From Beaufortia kweichowensis (Eukaryota > Chordata > Actinopteri > Cypriniformes > Gastromyzontidae): a DNA stretch of 64,000 bases. The stretch is from assembly GCA_019155185.1 (NCBI GenBank), contig CM032815.1:7759001-7823000 (forward strand). Direction: 5' to 3'. Positions within the stretch are counted from its first letter, which is position 1. The number at the start of each line of letters is the position of its first letter. Made by a program: the position numbers and the translations under genes. Of this stretch, positions 37,681 through 49,110 are shown piece after piece. Below the pieces are notes generated by a model. That model made no database searches. It had not been told where the DNA came from and worked only from the letters and a program-made list of their open reading frames with translations.

Positions 37681-40281
37681 TAAAAGTATGTGATGATGCT
37701 TAAAGAGCGGTTAAAATGATCTTACCACAGTAAAAATGCTTTGTTTTTGTCCGTTTGTACCAGCGTCTGCAGCGGGTCACGTTTGAGGTTGTGTTTCCAC
37801 AGACAGTCATTTAGTTTGGTCTTCAGTTCGCCGTGGCAGTTTATAATCCCGCCAAAACCAGCAGTAATTGAGGAAACGCTGAATTATTCCAGAGTCCATC
37901 ATCATTCATGAATAACTGCAGTTTAGTAGCTGAAGATTCCAGGGAATCTTAATGGCATGAAGCCTGTGAGTTTCTCTTTAATGTTAAACAGGGTGTTTGT
38001 GGCTGAGCTTGAAACTGTAAATGAATGCATCTCACAGGCCGTTGCCAGTCGTCTGCAATTTTGAGACTATTTTACTGTTCGTCTGAAGCCAACAACAAAG
38101 CTGACCCAAACCTCTGTGTGTTTAAAGTCTGTCATTTGATTGTCCTTATTTTCCCTTGTGCTTTTCAAAACTCTGGCTGAGAGTTATAAATCCCACAGCA
38201 GAATCTCAGACCCGGTTAGTGTTCCACCGCTCAGACGTTTCAGTAAGACTGGAATGGTTTTAAGAGGCAGAAATCATAACAAAAGATAATAGCTTTCAAA
38301 CAGGAATGAGTGCTGAAATATAGCTGCACTTATTTTTTATTTTCTCAGACGCATTTTATTATTGTGCTACAGTCTTGGTTTCCGTTGGGTAACGGGGAGA
38401 ATGAACAGGAAATGTAAGTGTTGAGATGGTAAGAGAGGTCACTTCCAGTCACCAGCATCAAGCCACAATACTTTTTATTAAGTGGTCTTGGTTTCATAAG
38501 TCTGTTTTTGAGTTATTTTCTCCATAGGAACAAGTTCTCCAAATATTTTTAAGCCATGATCCAAACCAGCAGGCTGTGAGGTGAATCACAACATCGCTTG
38601 AAAAAGCAATGAAAGCAAAAGACAGATTTATAAGTCTGAGATACATTATGATGAAGGCGTGTGTTGCATCTTTGTTTGTGTTTGTTTTAAAGTGACAATT
38701 GAGTAATTAAACATTTTATTGCAGTAATGTTTGAAGCGATTAGTAGTTGCGTTATCATAAAATCAGTTTCTCTATGTAGCAAATAAAAAGAGATTTCTAC
38801 TTTTATCACCCGACATGTTAATACGCAATCCTTTCAAGCACACATGTTTTAAAATTGTCACGATATGCATCACACAATTATGACATAACATCAAACTAAA
38901 GGCTTTCTATTATTAAATGTGCTACAGTAAGAATTTATCACATATCTAATGACTGCTCGTATGATTGGTTTCATTTAGCTGTCAACATTTCATCAGGGGA
39001 CGTCGAGCTGAAGCGAATTCATTCAGAACGTCTCGGCCTTTACGAAAGAGGAACGCTTGAAAAGAGACGGCCATGTAATGACTTCCAGTAGGACAGTCTC
39101 CATAAAAATAAAATAAAGTTATATCGTCATTCTGGGTTGAAGATCATGGCACTTGAAAATTAAATTACTGCATGCACGCGAGCGAGAGAGAGACGGACGC
39201 CTGGGGAGGGAAATATTTGTAATGTTTGTTTGAAGGGCTGCCCATCACATGTTCCACATAGTAGCACATCAAAGCTGCCAAAACATCATCAAAAATCCAA
39301 CTTCTGCTAATGTAGGCAGAGCTGCTTAGAGCCTGTGTCTCCTCTAGCCGAATATTATAATTCATATCGTACATCTGAGTTTTTAACCTTTTCATTGACC
39401 TCCGAACAGCCCCCAGCCACCCTTTCCTTGATATCGTGCCTCAGGATTTAACTTCAGTGCCGGGTCCATGTGCATTCCAGCAGCGTCCGCAGGTGTCCGT
39501 CTAATCCTCTGACGTGACCTATCAGAGAGCTGCTGTCTTTGTGTAACTGTGACCTCATTCTCAGATGGATAATGAAGACGTCTGTGGTGTGACTGTTTTA
39601 ACTGCTAGTGCCTAAATACTGTAAATGATTCATTAGTTTATGTAGTTTGCACTCATTAGGGACAGCTATTAATTTCCAAACTGTAGGGAGTATTTATGTA
39701 CTGACAGCACAGCGCTGAATTCTTCAGCTCAGCATATTTACTTTTAGCTTAAGGAACTTATTAGTGGTGCTTTTTAAATAAAGCATGACTATTAGCTTTG
39801 TTCACGCTTAGGAATAGTGATCTGAACAAACCCTATGACCGAAAATTATTAATATGCAACTTGTATCGGGGTGCTATGGCTCATAGATATATAGACATGG
39901 ATGCCTCAATAATGGCTATTTCTATAGGCTGCTTTAAGTCGTCTGCCATATTGGAAAGGTCAATATCTGCATGTTGCATGTTGACTGTGCATTTGTGTAG
40001 TTATATGCATGCATGAATATCAAATGGTATGTGCTGTTGTGTAAAGCTAAACATTATAATTGCTAAACTAACACAATACAACAAGATTAATGTGTTGGCT
40101 AACAAAGTTAAAGTTGCAACAGTTTAAAAACCTGTAAAATTGAGTTGATACATTGAAATGCTCACAGATTTTTACTGTGATTGATGAAAGCAGCTGAAAT
40201 CTTGACTGTTCCAAGATGGTGGACAGATTGATGTGTTTGGAGTAGTCTAATGTGGCATCTATGCATACATTCTTATGCCAG

Positions 40282-40320
40282 AACACCCTAGCAACTGTAT
40301 AGCAACACTCTGACATCCTA
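40282..40320 (-). repeat. GTTGCTAGG-type repeat, antisense copy
   Basis: Reads gaacaccctagcaactgtat then agcaacactctgac, the reverse complement of the unit at 48656. Confidence 0.6.
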
Positions 40321-40378
40321 GTATCATGGCATCACTTGCATTTAAATAAATGTGAAAATCATGTTAATGTTGTGTTTA

Positions 40379-40582
40379 ATATGTGACCCTGTCTGTGAAA
40401 ATCAGGCTAAAGTCTAAGAATCTAATTCTGAAATAACAAGCATTAAAGTTTAATTATTAATTATTAATGATTTAAATAAATCTTCTTACTCAATATTAAA
40501 TATATCAAAGTTGTATTTTGACTGAATGTTCTTTACATTATTTAGGATGATTTTTATGTTTATCACAGGCAGGGTCACATAT
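40379..40582. mobile_element. 204-bp element with 13-bp terminal inverted repeats
   Basis: Left end atatgtgaccctg and right end cagggtcacatat are perfect reverse complements; the AT-rich interior has no open frame of note. The terminal word TGTGACCCTG is typical of an abundant cyprinid non-autonomous DNA transposon. No convincing target-site duplication was identified. Confidence 0.7.
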
Positions 40583-41836
40583 TTTATCTTTATCCGAACA
40601 GATTGAATGTTTAAATCATTAACAAACAGATCTTCACATGTTGAGTTTTCTCATTCTAGGTTTTCAGGCACAATGTTGCGTGCATATGGCACACGTCTCA
40701 TGTCGTGTCTCAAAGGAGTCATTTTTAAACACGTTTCTAACATGCTTTGTCTGGAGCTCTGTTTGCTGATGAATGAGGAATCATGGGGTTAAGTATTGAT
40801 AATTAGCCACTGAAGTCTGAGGCTATTTTACAGGGAATGTTTGTGAATAGAGAGGCGCTCTAATGGGCCTTTAGTGTCAGGATACCAGTTTGGCATTGGA
40901 TCTAATTGGATTTACCACATGCTGGTAATCCTGCCTTGGCACATGAGTATTAACAGTGAGCAGATGGGCAACCCCTCACCCATTCTGATGCCCCCTGCTG
41001 AATCCTGTTCAAACACACACACATACACACACACAGCTCGTGACTACATCAGCGATCTTAAAGAGATCCTCAAGATGCCAAGCCGCTCTATCAACAGTGG
41101 CTCCACATCTCTCCAAAAAAACCCTTTATCTTGCACACTTATATTTTTCACTGTATTTTATTTGGCGTCTTGTGCTCATTTCCAGGTCACAAATGTCGCC
41201 ACAGACTTCCCTGTTGATACGTCTTGTTTTCCACCCATACCAGCAGTTTTCATGATCCCTGATATTTAGCGAACGGCCCTCTGGTTTTTAAAGGAAAGAA
41301 ACGATTAGAATACGTTACGATGTGGAAGCCAACCACAATTAATGTTCCCCGCCGATGTTGCCCTCAAACTTCTTTTCCATCAAAAGTATTCATTAGCCCC
41401 CATCCATCCTCTGCTTCATGGCCTTTCACAGACTGAAACTGTAGAGGAGGGACTGTTATGTTACAACTGTAATGATGGTTTTATGGAAAAGCGGTGAGAC
41501 GACAGTAGAGAGAGCTAAAAATTGCCAAGACTTCTCCCGGGTCGGAGAAAAACAGCCTGTTTTTGATTGTTATCATTTTATCTTCAGGGTACAGGGAACT
41601 TTTTCTACTTTTTAATGAAAAGATTTTGTACAAGTTTCGACGCTTTTTGATCAGATCTGATTTTTCCATTTGAATGATTTGCTTCTGATGTTGGTAGTGT
41701 AGTACTGTCTTAAATGTAAAGCTGATCTTTATCAGATACACGAAGAAGGAAGGAAGATATCGAAAAGCCATTTCTCTTATCCTGTAAAGCGTGATAAATG
41801 TTCCGCTGTATGAAATGATTCTTTTCTCTTTTACAG

Positions 41837-43178
41837 GAATCATTCACCAGATGAAAGGGGACTATGAAACCGCTCTGAAGTTGCACAAGACTCATCTGTC
41901 TATTGCTCAGGAGCTGAACGACTACGCCGCCCAGGGCAGAGCATACGGAAACATGGGCAACGCTTACAACGCCCTGGGTGCCTTTGACCAAGCGGTGCGC
42001 TACCACAGACAAGAGCTGCAGATTTCCATGGAGGTCAACGACCGCGCCTCGCAGGCCTCAACTCACGGGAACCTGGCGGTGGCGTACCAGGCTCTGGGCG
42101 CCCACGATCGAGCCCTGCAACATTACCAGAATCATCTGAACATCGCACGCGAGCTGAGAGACATTCAAAGTGAGGCTCGGGCCCTGGGCAACCTGGGTAA
42201 TTTCCACTGCTCGCGGGGCGAGTTTCCCCAAGCCGTGCCATACTACGAGCAGTACCTGCGGCTCTCCCCGGACCTGCAAGATATGGAGAGCGAGGGTAAG
42301 GTCTGTCACAATCTAGGATATGCACACTACTGTCTGGGCAACTTTCAGGAGGCGGTGAAGTATTACGAGCAAGACCTGGCGCTCGCTAAAGACCTCCACG
42401 ACAAGTTGAGTCAAGCCAAAGCCTACTGCAATCTGGGCTTGGCCTTCAAGGCTCTTGGCGACTACAGCAAAGCGGAGGAGTGCCAAAAATACCTGCTTTC
42501 TTTGGCACAGTCCCTGAACAACTCGCAGGCCAGATTCCGAGCCTTGGGAAACCTTGGTGACATCTTTTTGTGTAAGAAGGACGTTCCTGGAGCCGTCAAG
42601 TTTTACGAGCAGCAGCTGACCTTGGCACATCAGGTCAAGGATCGCAAGATGGAAGCCAACGCCTACGCCGCATTGGGCGCAGCCTATAGGATGCTACAGA
42701 AATATGACAAAGCGTTAGGGTACCACACCCAAGAACTGGAGGTTTATCAGGAGCAGGGAGATATCCAGGGGGAATGTCAAGCTCACGGACACCTCGCTGC
42801 CGTCTACATGTCACTTGGGAAGTACACCATGGCCTTTAAATGTTATGAAGAACAGCTCGAACTGGGTCAAAAACTGAAGGATCCCAGCATTGAGGCACAG
42901 GTCTATGGTAACATGGGCATCACTAAAATGAACATGGGTGTCATGGAGGAGGCCATTGGATATTTCGAGCAGCAGTTGGCGATGTTGCAGCAGCTCAGTG
43001 GAAACGAGGCCGTGCTTGATCGAGGACGAGCTTACGGTAACCTGGGCGACTGCTATGACTCTCTGGGGGATTTTGAAGAGGCTATTAAGTACTATGACCA
43101 ATATCTGTCAGTGGCACAGAGTCTCAATCACATGCAGGACCAGGAGAAAGCATACAGAGGTCTGGGCAACGGACACAG
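41837..43178 (+). CDS. ttc28: ttc28 large exon, about eleven TPRs
   Basis: This 1342 bp exon is entered in phase 1 (Gly split) and left in phase 2 at ggacacag|gtaacg. It encodes residues 354-800. Eleven repeats of 40-42 residues follow each other without a gap. Repeat cores include GRAYGNMGNAYNALG, ASTHGNLAVAYQALG, ARALGNLGNFHCSRG, GKVCHNLGYAHYCLG, AKAYCNLGLAFKALG, ANAYAALGAAYRML, AQVYGNMGITKMNMG and GRAYGNLGDCYDSLG. A twelfth starts and is completed in the next exon. The A helix carries xNLGxxYxxLG, and the B helix a Y/H-EQ-L-x-A pattern as in GPSM2/LGN and kinesin-light-chain-like TPRs. These arrays form right-handed superhelices that bind peptides; the partner cannot be read from sequence. 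No stop or frameshift is present. Confidence 0.97.
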
Positions 43179-43228
43179 GTAACGTCAAGATTACACCTCA
43201 CTGAGCTAATGTGTTCTGAAAAACAATT

Positions 43229-43472
43229 CTTTCATCATTTATTCACTCTCATGTCATTCTAAACCTGTATGTGACTCTTTCTTCTGTGTAACACAAAAGA
43301 AGATATTTTATGAAATGTCTCAGTGGTTTTGTGGGGGTCAATGTTGTTGTTTGATTACCAACATTCTTGAAAACATATTTGTTGTGTTTTGCTGAAAAAA
43401 GAAACTCATAAAGGTTTGACGTGACATGATGGTGAATAAATGATGACAGAACTTTAGTTTTGGGATAAATTA
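43229..43472. mobile_element. fold-back dispersed repeat, copy 5 (near full)
   Basis: Left arm ttcatcatttattcactctc, right arm tggtgaataaatgatgacag; interior acacaaaagaagatatttta, gatgttgttgtttgattacc-like words shared with 45352. It starts 50 bp downstream of the exon ending at 43178. Confidence 0.75.
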
Positions 43473-43565
43473 TGGCCATAAAATTATTCATGCAAATTTA
43501 CACAAAATGGATGAATGTCGTTGCATTAAATAAACCCTTTGTTTTGTTTTTTTGTTTTTGTTTGC

Positions 43566-43625
43566 AGTTAAACCACAGTAACCACAAATTAACCATGGTT
43601 TTGCTACAGTAACCATATTGTTATA
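43566..43625. repeat. TAACCATGG/ACAGTAACCA-type repeat
   Basis: Words cagttaaaccacagtaacca, attaaccatggttttgctac and agtaaccata repeat and invert as in the tract at 408-595. Confidence 0.5.
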
Positions 43626-44168
43626 CAAATGGTTTCTGCAATTTTCTTCAACTTCACCATTTTGAGCCAGTTTTGCAATTACTTTTGTTCTCATTTTGAA
43701 CAGTATATTTATTATTTTAAACCAAACAGTCTTATTTAAAAGTGTGTTTGGCTTTTAGAAATAAATGGCACATGCTTTGATATGCAATGACATTCAGACA
43801 TTTAAAGCGTGGCATTAAGTGACTAAATATTTCTTGTGCTGCTGTTAACACATTCAGTCATACACATCACGCTGCGGTTTAACATTCCTCTCAACAACCA
43901 TCAAATGTGCTTTTAATGTGCTTTAAATGATTTATTAGCATTTTTGTTCAGTGGAGTCACGCAGACTAACGCAACACAGGGAGCGTGTGGACCGACACCG
44001 CGGGGTCAGCGGGCGGACACGGAAACATTCCCACGCAACAGATTGAAAATGGAATAGTTTTGTAGGAGATCACAACCCCTCCTTCACACACACGCAGACA
44101 TGCATGAAAGCACTCGCAACTCCCTATACAGATCTGCAGAATCTGGTGATATTTAGGGGCAGATGTGT

Positions 44169-44169
<1 letters not shown>

Positions 44170-44209
<40 letters not shown>
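44170..44209. repeat. (AT)n microsatellite
   Basis: About 38 bp of AT dinucleotides. Confidence 0.95.
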
Positions 44210-44214
<5 letters not shown>

Positions 44215-45084
44215 ACTACTGTATATTCTTGTTGAATCCATTCAGCATCATAGTCAAAGAGAGCTTGACTTGTTCTGTACACGGCTGCTCAGCAGTCTCA
44301 GTGTGATCCGTCATACATCCGTTTTAATTAATATCCAATCAGGCCTATAAGCGCTTGGACTCATAGACACCCATGCGGATTCTGCTCAGCCGCCCCCCAC
44401 CCCAGCGTTCAGGCATGGAAATATGATGAATGGTTTGCTGCAGGGGACTGTCAAACCTGAATTCTGCTACTTGTGTGGAAAGAACCCACAACGAGCCAAC
44501 CTCATCCAGTGTGTATCATCCATCCGAACCCAACACCCCCCTTTCCTTACCGCAGTCCAACAGGAAGGTAAATTACACTGTCAGTCGTGACAATGCGCTC
44601 GGTGGAACGACGCTCGCCTCCGATACCCAAGAAGCATCCGAGGAGAAGCTCATTAAAGGCCCGCGTTAAAAGCTATTTGTTTCATTTATATTGAAATGAG
44701 GCAGGGCCTTTCAACAAGACTGATGTTGCTGTAATTTCAAGTGACAGTACAACAAGGGCTAATGATGCATTGCTTTTATGCTACCTAAATAGTCAGAGAG
44801 TCCTTGGCTGGTGTGAATTAAGGCCGGTTTGGTTATTCCACAGAGAGCCGGTAGACGCGCGCGGTCTGCGTGTGATATCCCGCAGGATACGAGCGCAGCT
44901 ACATTTCTCTTTTAAATGAAGCTACGTTAAGTTACTGCCACCTGCGTTTCTCAAATAGCCCATATCGATCTGAAGCGTGTCCTCCCCTGCGGATGACTCA
45001 TGTATAGTATTTTAACACCATTAAACTAGATAAACATTTCTGCATTTAAAGATTCTTTTAGATGCTTGATATTATGAGGATAAT

Positions 45085-45145
45085 TTACATTCATTTGCAT
45101 TTATGTATTTATCAGACGCTTTTATCCAGTACAGGACATTCAGGG
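45085..45145 (-). mobile_element. fish L2-type LINE 3'-tail fragment
   Basis: Plus-strand words tttgcatttatgtatttatc and agacgcttttatcca match the same conserved tail that ends the LINE relic at 25310. Only the tail remains. Confidence 0.55.
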
Positions 45146-45351
45146 TTTTTGTGGTTGCTTTTAACAGTAGGTATGTAAGTATGTTTACCAAGGAAAGGAA
45201 AAAATTATTACAATATTATTGGTTAAAACCTCTATTTTATATTATATATATTTAAATATATTTACTGTAATTAGTATTATTAGTATTCGTTAGTATTTAG
45301 TTAGTATATGTTAGTTATTATTATTATTTATTAGTGTTTTTTATTAGTGTT

Positions 45352-45474
45352 AGAATTTGATTACCAACATTCTTCAATGTGCAGAAGAAAGAAAATCATA
45401 CAGGTTTGAAATGACATAAGGGTGAATAATGATAAAAGAAATTTCATTTTTTGGTGAACTATTCCATTAAAATA
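45352..45474. mobile_element. fold-back dispersed repeat, half copy
   Basis: Reads gattaccaacattcttcaat, catacaggtttgaaatgaca, agggtgaataatgataaaag, ending about 50 bp before the acceptor at 45527. Confidence 0.65.
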
Positions 45475-45527
45475 GCATTCCTCATGTGTATCACATGTGT
45501 AAAATGTTTTTCATTTGTGTTTATCAG

Positions 45528-46051
45528 GGCGATGGGAAACCTGCAGCAGGCTCTGGTGTGTTTTGAGAAGCGTCTGGTGGTGGCACATGAGCTTGGAGGA
45601 TGTGGGGGTAAAGCTCAAGCTTACGGTGAACTGGGCAGCCTGCACAGCCAACTGGGCAACTACGAACAGGCCATTTCCTGTCTGGAACGGCAGCTCGGCA
45701 TCGCCCGTGACACCCAGGATCGATTACTGGAAGGTGATGCCAGCTGCGGTCTGGGCGCCGTGTACCAGCTGATGGGCGAGCACGACACGGCCCTTCAGTT
45801 CCACCAGCTGGACCTCCAGATTGCAGAGGAGACGGGTAACGCCAGCTTCCAGGGCCGGGCGTACGGGAACCTGGGACTCACCTACGAGTCGCTGGGTAAT
45901 TTCGAGCGGGCCGTGGTGTATCAGGAGCAGCATCTGAGCATTGCAGCGCAGACCAACGACCTGGTGGCCAAGACTCTGGCCTACAGCAGTTTGGGACGTA
46001 CACATCACGCTCTACAAAACTACTCACAGTCTGTTATGTATCTGCAGGAAG
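45528..46051 (+). CDS. ttc28: ttc28 coding exon, four to five TPRs
   Basis: The exon is 524 bp, entered in phase 2 (Arg codon AG|G) and left in phase 1 at caggaag|gtaaga. It encodes residues 801-975. It completes the repeat begun in the previous exon (RAMGNLQQALVCFEKRLVVA). It then encodes repeats led by AQAYGELGSLHSQLGNYEQA, GDASCGLGAVYQLMGEHDTA and GRAYGNLGLTYESLGNFERA, and the start of TLAYSSLGRTHHALQNYSQS. The segment GGCGGKAQ sits at a repeat junction and is Gly-richer than the neighbouring junctions. Confidence 0.96.
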
Positions 46052-47337
46052 GTAAGACAGTTCAACAGTTAAACATATTTATTAATAAAATACATATTTA
46101 TTAAACTCTCAAATGTATATATTTACTCGTTAGGAAAGTTAAATTTGACTCTTCCGGTTGAAGACTTCCCATCTCTCTGTCACTTAAACGCTTAAATAAC
46201 CTTTATACATGACTTTACTCTGAGTCTGAGATGACCAGACAGATTGTGTCTCGCGACCGCCCGACAGCCAATTAGCTGAGAGCAGACGTGTGCGCAGACG
46301 AGCTGCGATCTGCGCATGTGCAGCACGTACAAATGCATCACTGCACACAGCACAAGACAGTAAATGCACAAATGTCAAGCGTGTTTCTGCTCAGGAGTTT
46401 GTTGTGGAAAGATTCAGACTGTGTTTATATGGGTTTGTGTTCCTGTTTATCTCTGACTGAGGGGTTGATATAAGTTTGATTATGTTTGAAATGGAAAACT
46501 GCTGCCTTGACTACACAGATACTGTCTATGGATTTTATACAAATAATAGACCTAGAAATAGATTATTTTCACATTTAGTCCAGTTTGGATGAACTGTATG
46601 TAGTTCAGAAAGCTTTTACCATCTGTTCACACTCTTCTACTGTAGTAAATAGAAGTAGTAGGTGTTTTTGTGGGTTAAATTTATTTCAGATAACAAAGTG
46701 TCAGACAGAGGAATGAAAGTGCGATTGAACAGTTATTAAAGTCTGTGTTGAGTGAAAGAAATCACATCAGAGACTTTTCTGTTGATCTGTGTGTGACGAG
46801 ACAAACATCAGTGTGTCCTGACAACAATGTCAAAGTTTTTATGAAAACAAAAATTAAGAATTAATGAATGAAAAAGCAGTACAATCTTAAAACATTTCAT
46901 TTCAGATCACCCCAAATATGAATTAGAATCTGTTTTAAAACAGGTTGACAAACACATCAAGCTTTAATTGTTGAGAGTTTAGATGCTTCATGTTTACCCA
47001 GATATTAATATTCTGTTATTATTTACTCTCCCTTATGTCATATGACTTTCTTTCTTCTGTAAAGCACAAAAGCAGAAATGTTGAAGAATATAAACGTTGT
47101 TATTTTCCAGTAAAAGCTCACAGTGAGCAGGGACTGTCACAAACTTATTCACCTTTCAGATTTTCATCTTAAATTAAGTAATTTTATCTTCTCTCAGGAC
47201 GTTCATGTAAACAGGTTAAAGGGTAAGATTTGAATAAATGATGACAGAAGTTTTATTTTTGGGTGAGCGATTCTTTTAATACGCTTTCTATAAAAGTACT
47301 TACGCGCAAATCTGTTTTTGTTTCTGACGTGTCTCAG
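46052..47337 (+). other. ttc28: ttc28 intron, 1.3 kb
   Basis: The intron runs from donor gtaaga to acceptor cgtgtctcag. Its 3' quarter carries a diverged full-length fold-back repeat (47012-47280). I recognise nothing else in it. Confidence 0.9.
47012..47280. mobile_element. fold-back dispersed repeat, diverged full copy
   Basis: Left ctgttattatttactctccc with tatgactttctttcttctgt; right gaataaatgatgacagaagt then tttttgggtgagcgattctt. The interior is replaced or strongly decayed. Confidence 0.6.
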
Positions 47338-47447
47338 GTCTGCGTCTAGCAGAGCAGCTGGGCCGTCGTGAAGACGAAGCCAAAATCCGTCATCGTCTGG
47401 GGCTTTCGCTGTGGGCCAGCGGCAACCTGGAAGAGTCTCAACACCAG
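47338..47447 (+). CDS. ttc28: ttc28 coding exon, last TPRs
   Basis: The exon is 110 bp, phase 1 to phase 0, ending caccag|gtacca. It encodes residues 976-1012, GLRLAEQLGRREDEAKIRHR then LGLSLWASGNLEESQHQ. It finishes one TPR and supplies the A helix of the next. A (CA)n run follows almost directly in the intron (47465-47481). Confidence 0.95.
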
Positions 47448-48655
47448 GTACCATCTGACCCGTCACACACACACACACACATGGCAGTGTAGTGCACACG
47501 CCGCACAGATGCACACGATGCTCATGAATGCTTTTCTTGACAGAGCTCCACTGTTTCTGCCTCTTCTAATGATGTGCCTGTAGGCAGACGGCATGTGAGC
47601 GTGTGTGTTTGTGTTTGTGTTGTGAATGTTTGCGGACTTGTCATCTCCAGCAGGCCCTTCACTCGTGACTTCATCATTCTGTGAGACAAACAAAGAAGCT
47701 GATTCGATGTGCATGGAGTCGAGCTGCACAAACACACAGTCTCTAGATTTAGATCCTAATTGATTCAGGTCTGTCAGTCCAACGTCAGCTGACCGTCAGC
47801 AAACACTACAACTCGCTCGCATACACTTCTGTTTGATCACAACAATGCAGAGAATTCAGTTTGCTAGTGTTAAGAAGCGCAATTCATTTTTGCAAATACA
47901 TTTAATGAGACAGCTCGTTTGAGTAAACCGTTTACAAACAAAATGACTCGATTGAGTTATCCACTGAATTGAAATCTAATTGATTTAGTTTTGGGTCAAA
48001 TGTCTTTACTGATACCGTAGTGACCTGTAGCTATTGAATATCTGCGTTTATTGTTTCAAAAGCCTTTTTCTGATAGTTTTTTTTATAAATACGAATAACA
48101 AAAAACACATTTTTATAATAATAATAAATAAATTAGACATCTTTCTTTTTGTTAAAGGATGGCTTCAGGGACGCGTCTTCTGAAACATATACCAAACCTT
48201 TTTTTCACGCTCAAAGCAAGAGTTTTCACATGATATTTTTTCTTAGACGGTGATTGTGATTCTCTGCAATCGTCTGCTCGGGTCACATTTCATCATCTGT
48301 CTGAGGAGAAAGATTGTTCTTCCTCTTTAAATTACAGAGCGATGCTTTCGCCGGTCTCCTCTGTGGAGATGTTAGCCGGCAGACAGATATAGTCCTCATG
48401 ATCACATATGTGCCGAACGTCTGCAGGGAGACGGAAAGATTAGAGGATAATGCGTTTATATCATCATACAGACAGTCTCGTCAATTAGGCAGCTGCACCG
48501 TTGGGAGAGACGTCCTTCAGCTCAGACACAATCACAGAGAGACAGACACACATCTCATGTCTGCCAGTCAAACATAAAACATCATCAGATGTGAGATTTT
48601 CACAAGATGCTTGTACTGTATTAATGTCCAGTCGGTGTGTCTTTCTCACTAGGAA

Positions 48656-48745
48656 ACAGTTGCTATGCAGTTGTTAGGATGCTGTGAGTGGTTACTAAGG
48701 TGTTGCTATGCAGTTGTGAGGGTGTTCTGTGTGGTAACTATGTGG
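48656..48745 (+). repeat. GTTGCTATGCAGTTG-type repeat
   Basis: Imperfect units gttgctatgcagttgttagg and gttgctatgcagttgtgagg about 45 bp apart, with gtgagtggttactaaggt between. Confidence 0.65.
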
Positions 48746-48864
48746 TGACCTCTGTCTAAGAAACCAATTCTGATCTCATGATGAAGCTCATCTCTCTCTT
48801 TTAGTGTGAGTTTGTGTTTTGTTTTCCTGCAGCAAGTAATCAGAGTCAACTGATAGAACTGTTT

Positions 48865-49110
48865 GTGTGTCTGTTTATGTATGTGTGCCTGTGTCCCTAT
48901 GTTTGTGTTTCTCTTTGTGTGTCTGCGTGTCTTCTTATGTATGTTCAGTTTATCTCTGTGTGTATGTGTGTGTCTTTATCTGTGTAAGTGTGGCTTTCTT
49001 TGTATGTGTGCGTCTCTGCGTGTGCCTGTGTGTGTATCTTGTCTGTGTCTGTTTGTGTGCGTCTGTCTGTGTGTATGTATGTGTATCTGTGTGTCTCTAT
49101 TTGTGTAGTA
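48865..49110. repeat. degenerate TG-rich tract
   Basis: About 245 bp of TG with frequent TC, TA and CC interruptions. It yields long Cys/Val-rich frames that are not genes. Ends in a short tagtaatagtaatagtag trinucleotide run near 49108-49124. Confidence 0.85.

Larger units (their letters stand above)
35249..41836 (+). other. ttc28: ttc28 intron, 6.6 kb
   Basis: The intron runs from donor gtaaga to acceptor ctcttttacag. It holds a GTTGCTAGG-type repeat (35800-35892, with an antisense copy at 40282-40320), a diverged dispersed repeat (about 37310-37680), a 204-bp element with 13-bp terminal inverted repeats (40379-40582), and a short CA-rich run at 41013-41033. The stretch about 40790-41420 has several conserved-looking TAAT words and few repeats. 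I found no coding exon. Confidence 0.88.
43179..45527 (+). other. ttc28: ttc28 intron, 2.3 kb
   Basis: The intron runs from donor gtaacg to acceptor tgtttatcag. It holds a nearly full fold-back repeat (43229-43472), a TAACCATGG-type repeat (43566-43625), an (AT)n run (44170-44209), a fragment of L2-type LINE 3' tail (45085-45145) and a half fold-back repeat (45352-45474). The CpG-bearing segment 44550-44780 between them lacks repeat character. Confidence 0.88.

Noticed and set aside
42035..43101. Several minus-strand and shifted open frames across the large exon
   Set aside because: They overlap a conserved TPR exon and are explained as shadows of its GC-rich third positions.
34741..46051. 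Regular ~120-bp periodicity resembling a repeat array
   Set aside because: It is not a CRISPR or satellite array; the units are coding TPRs with only protein-level similarity.
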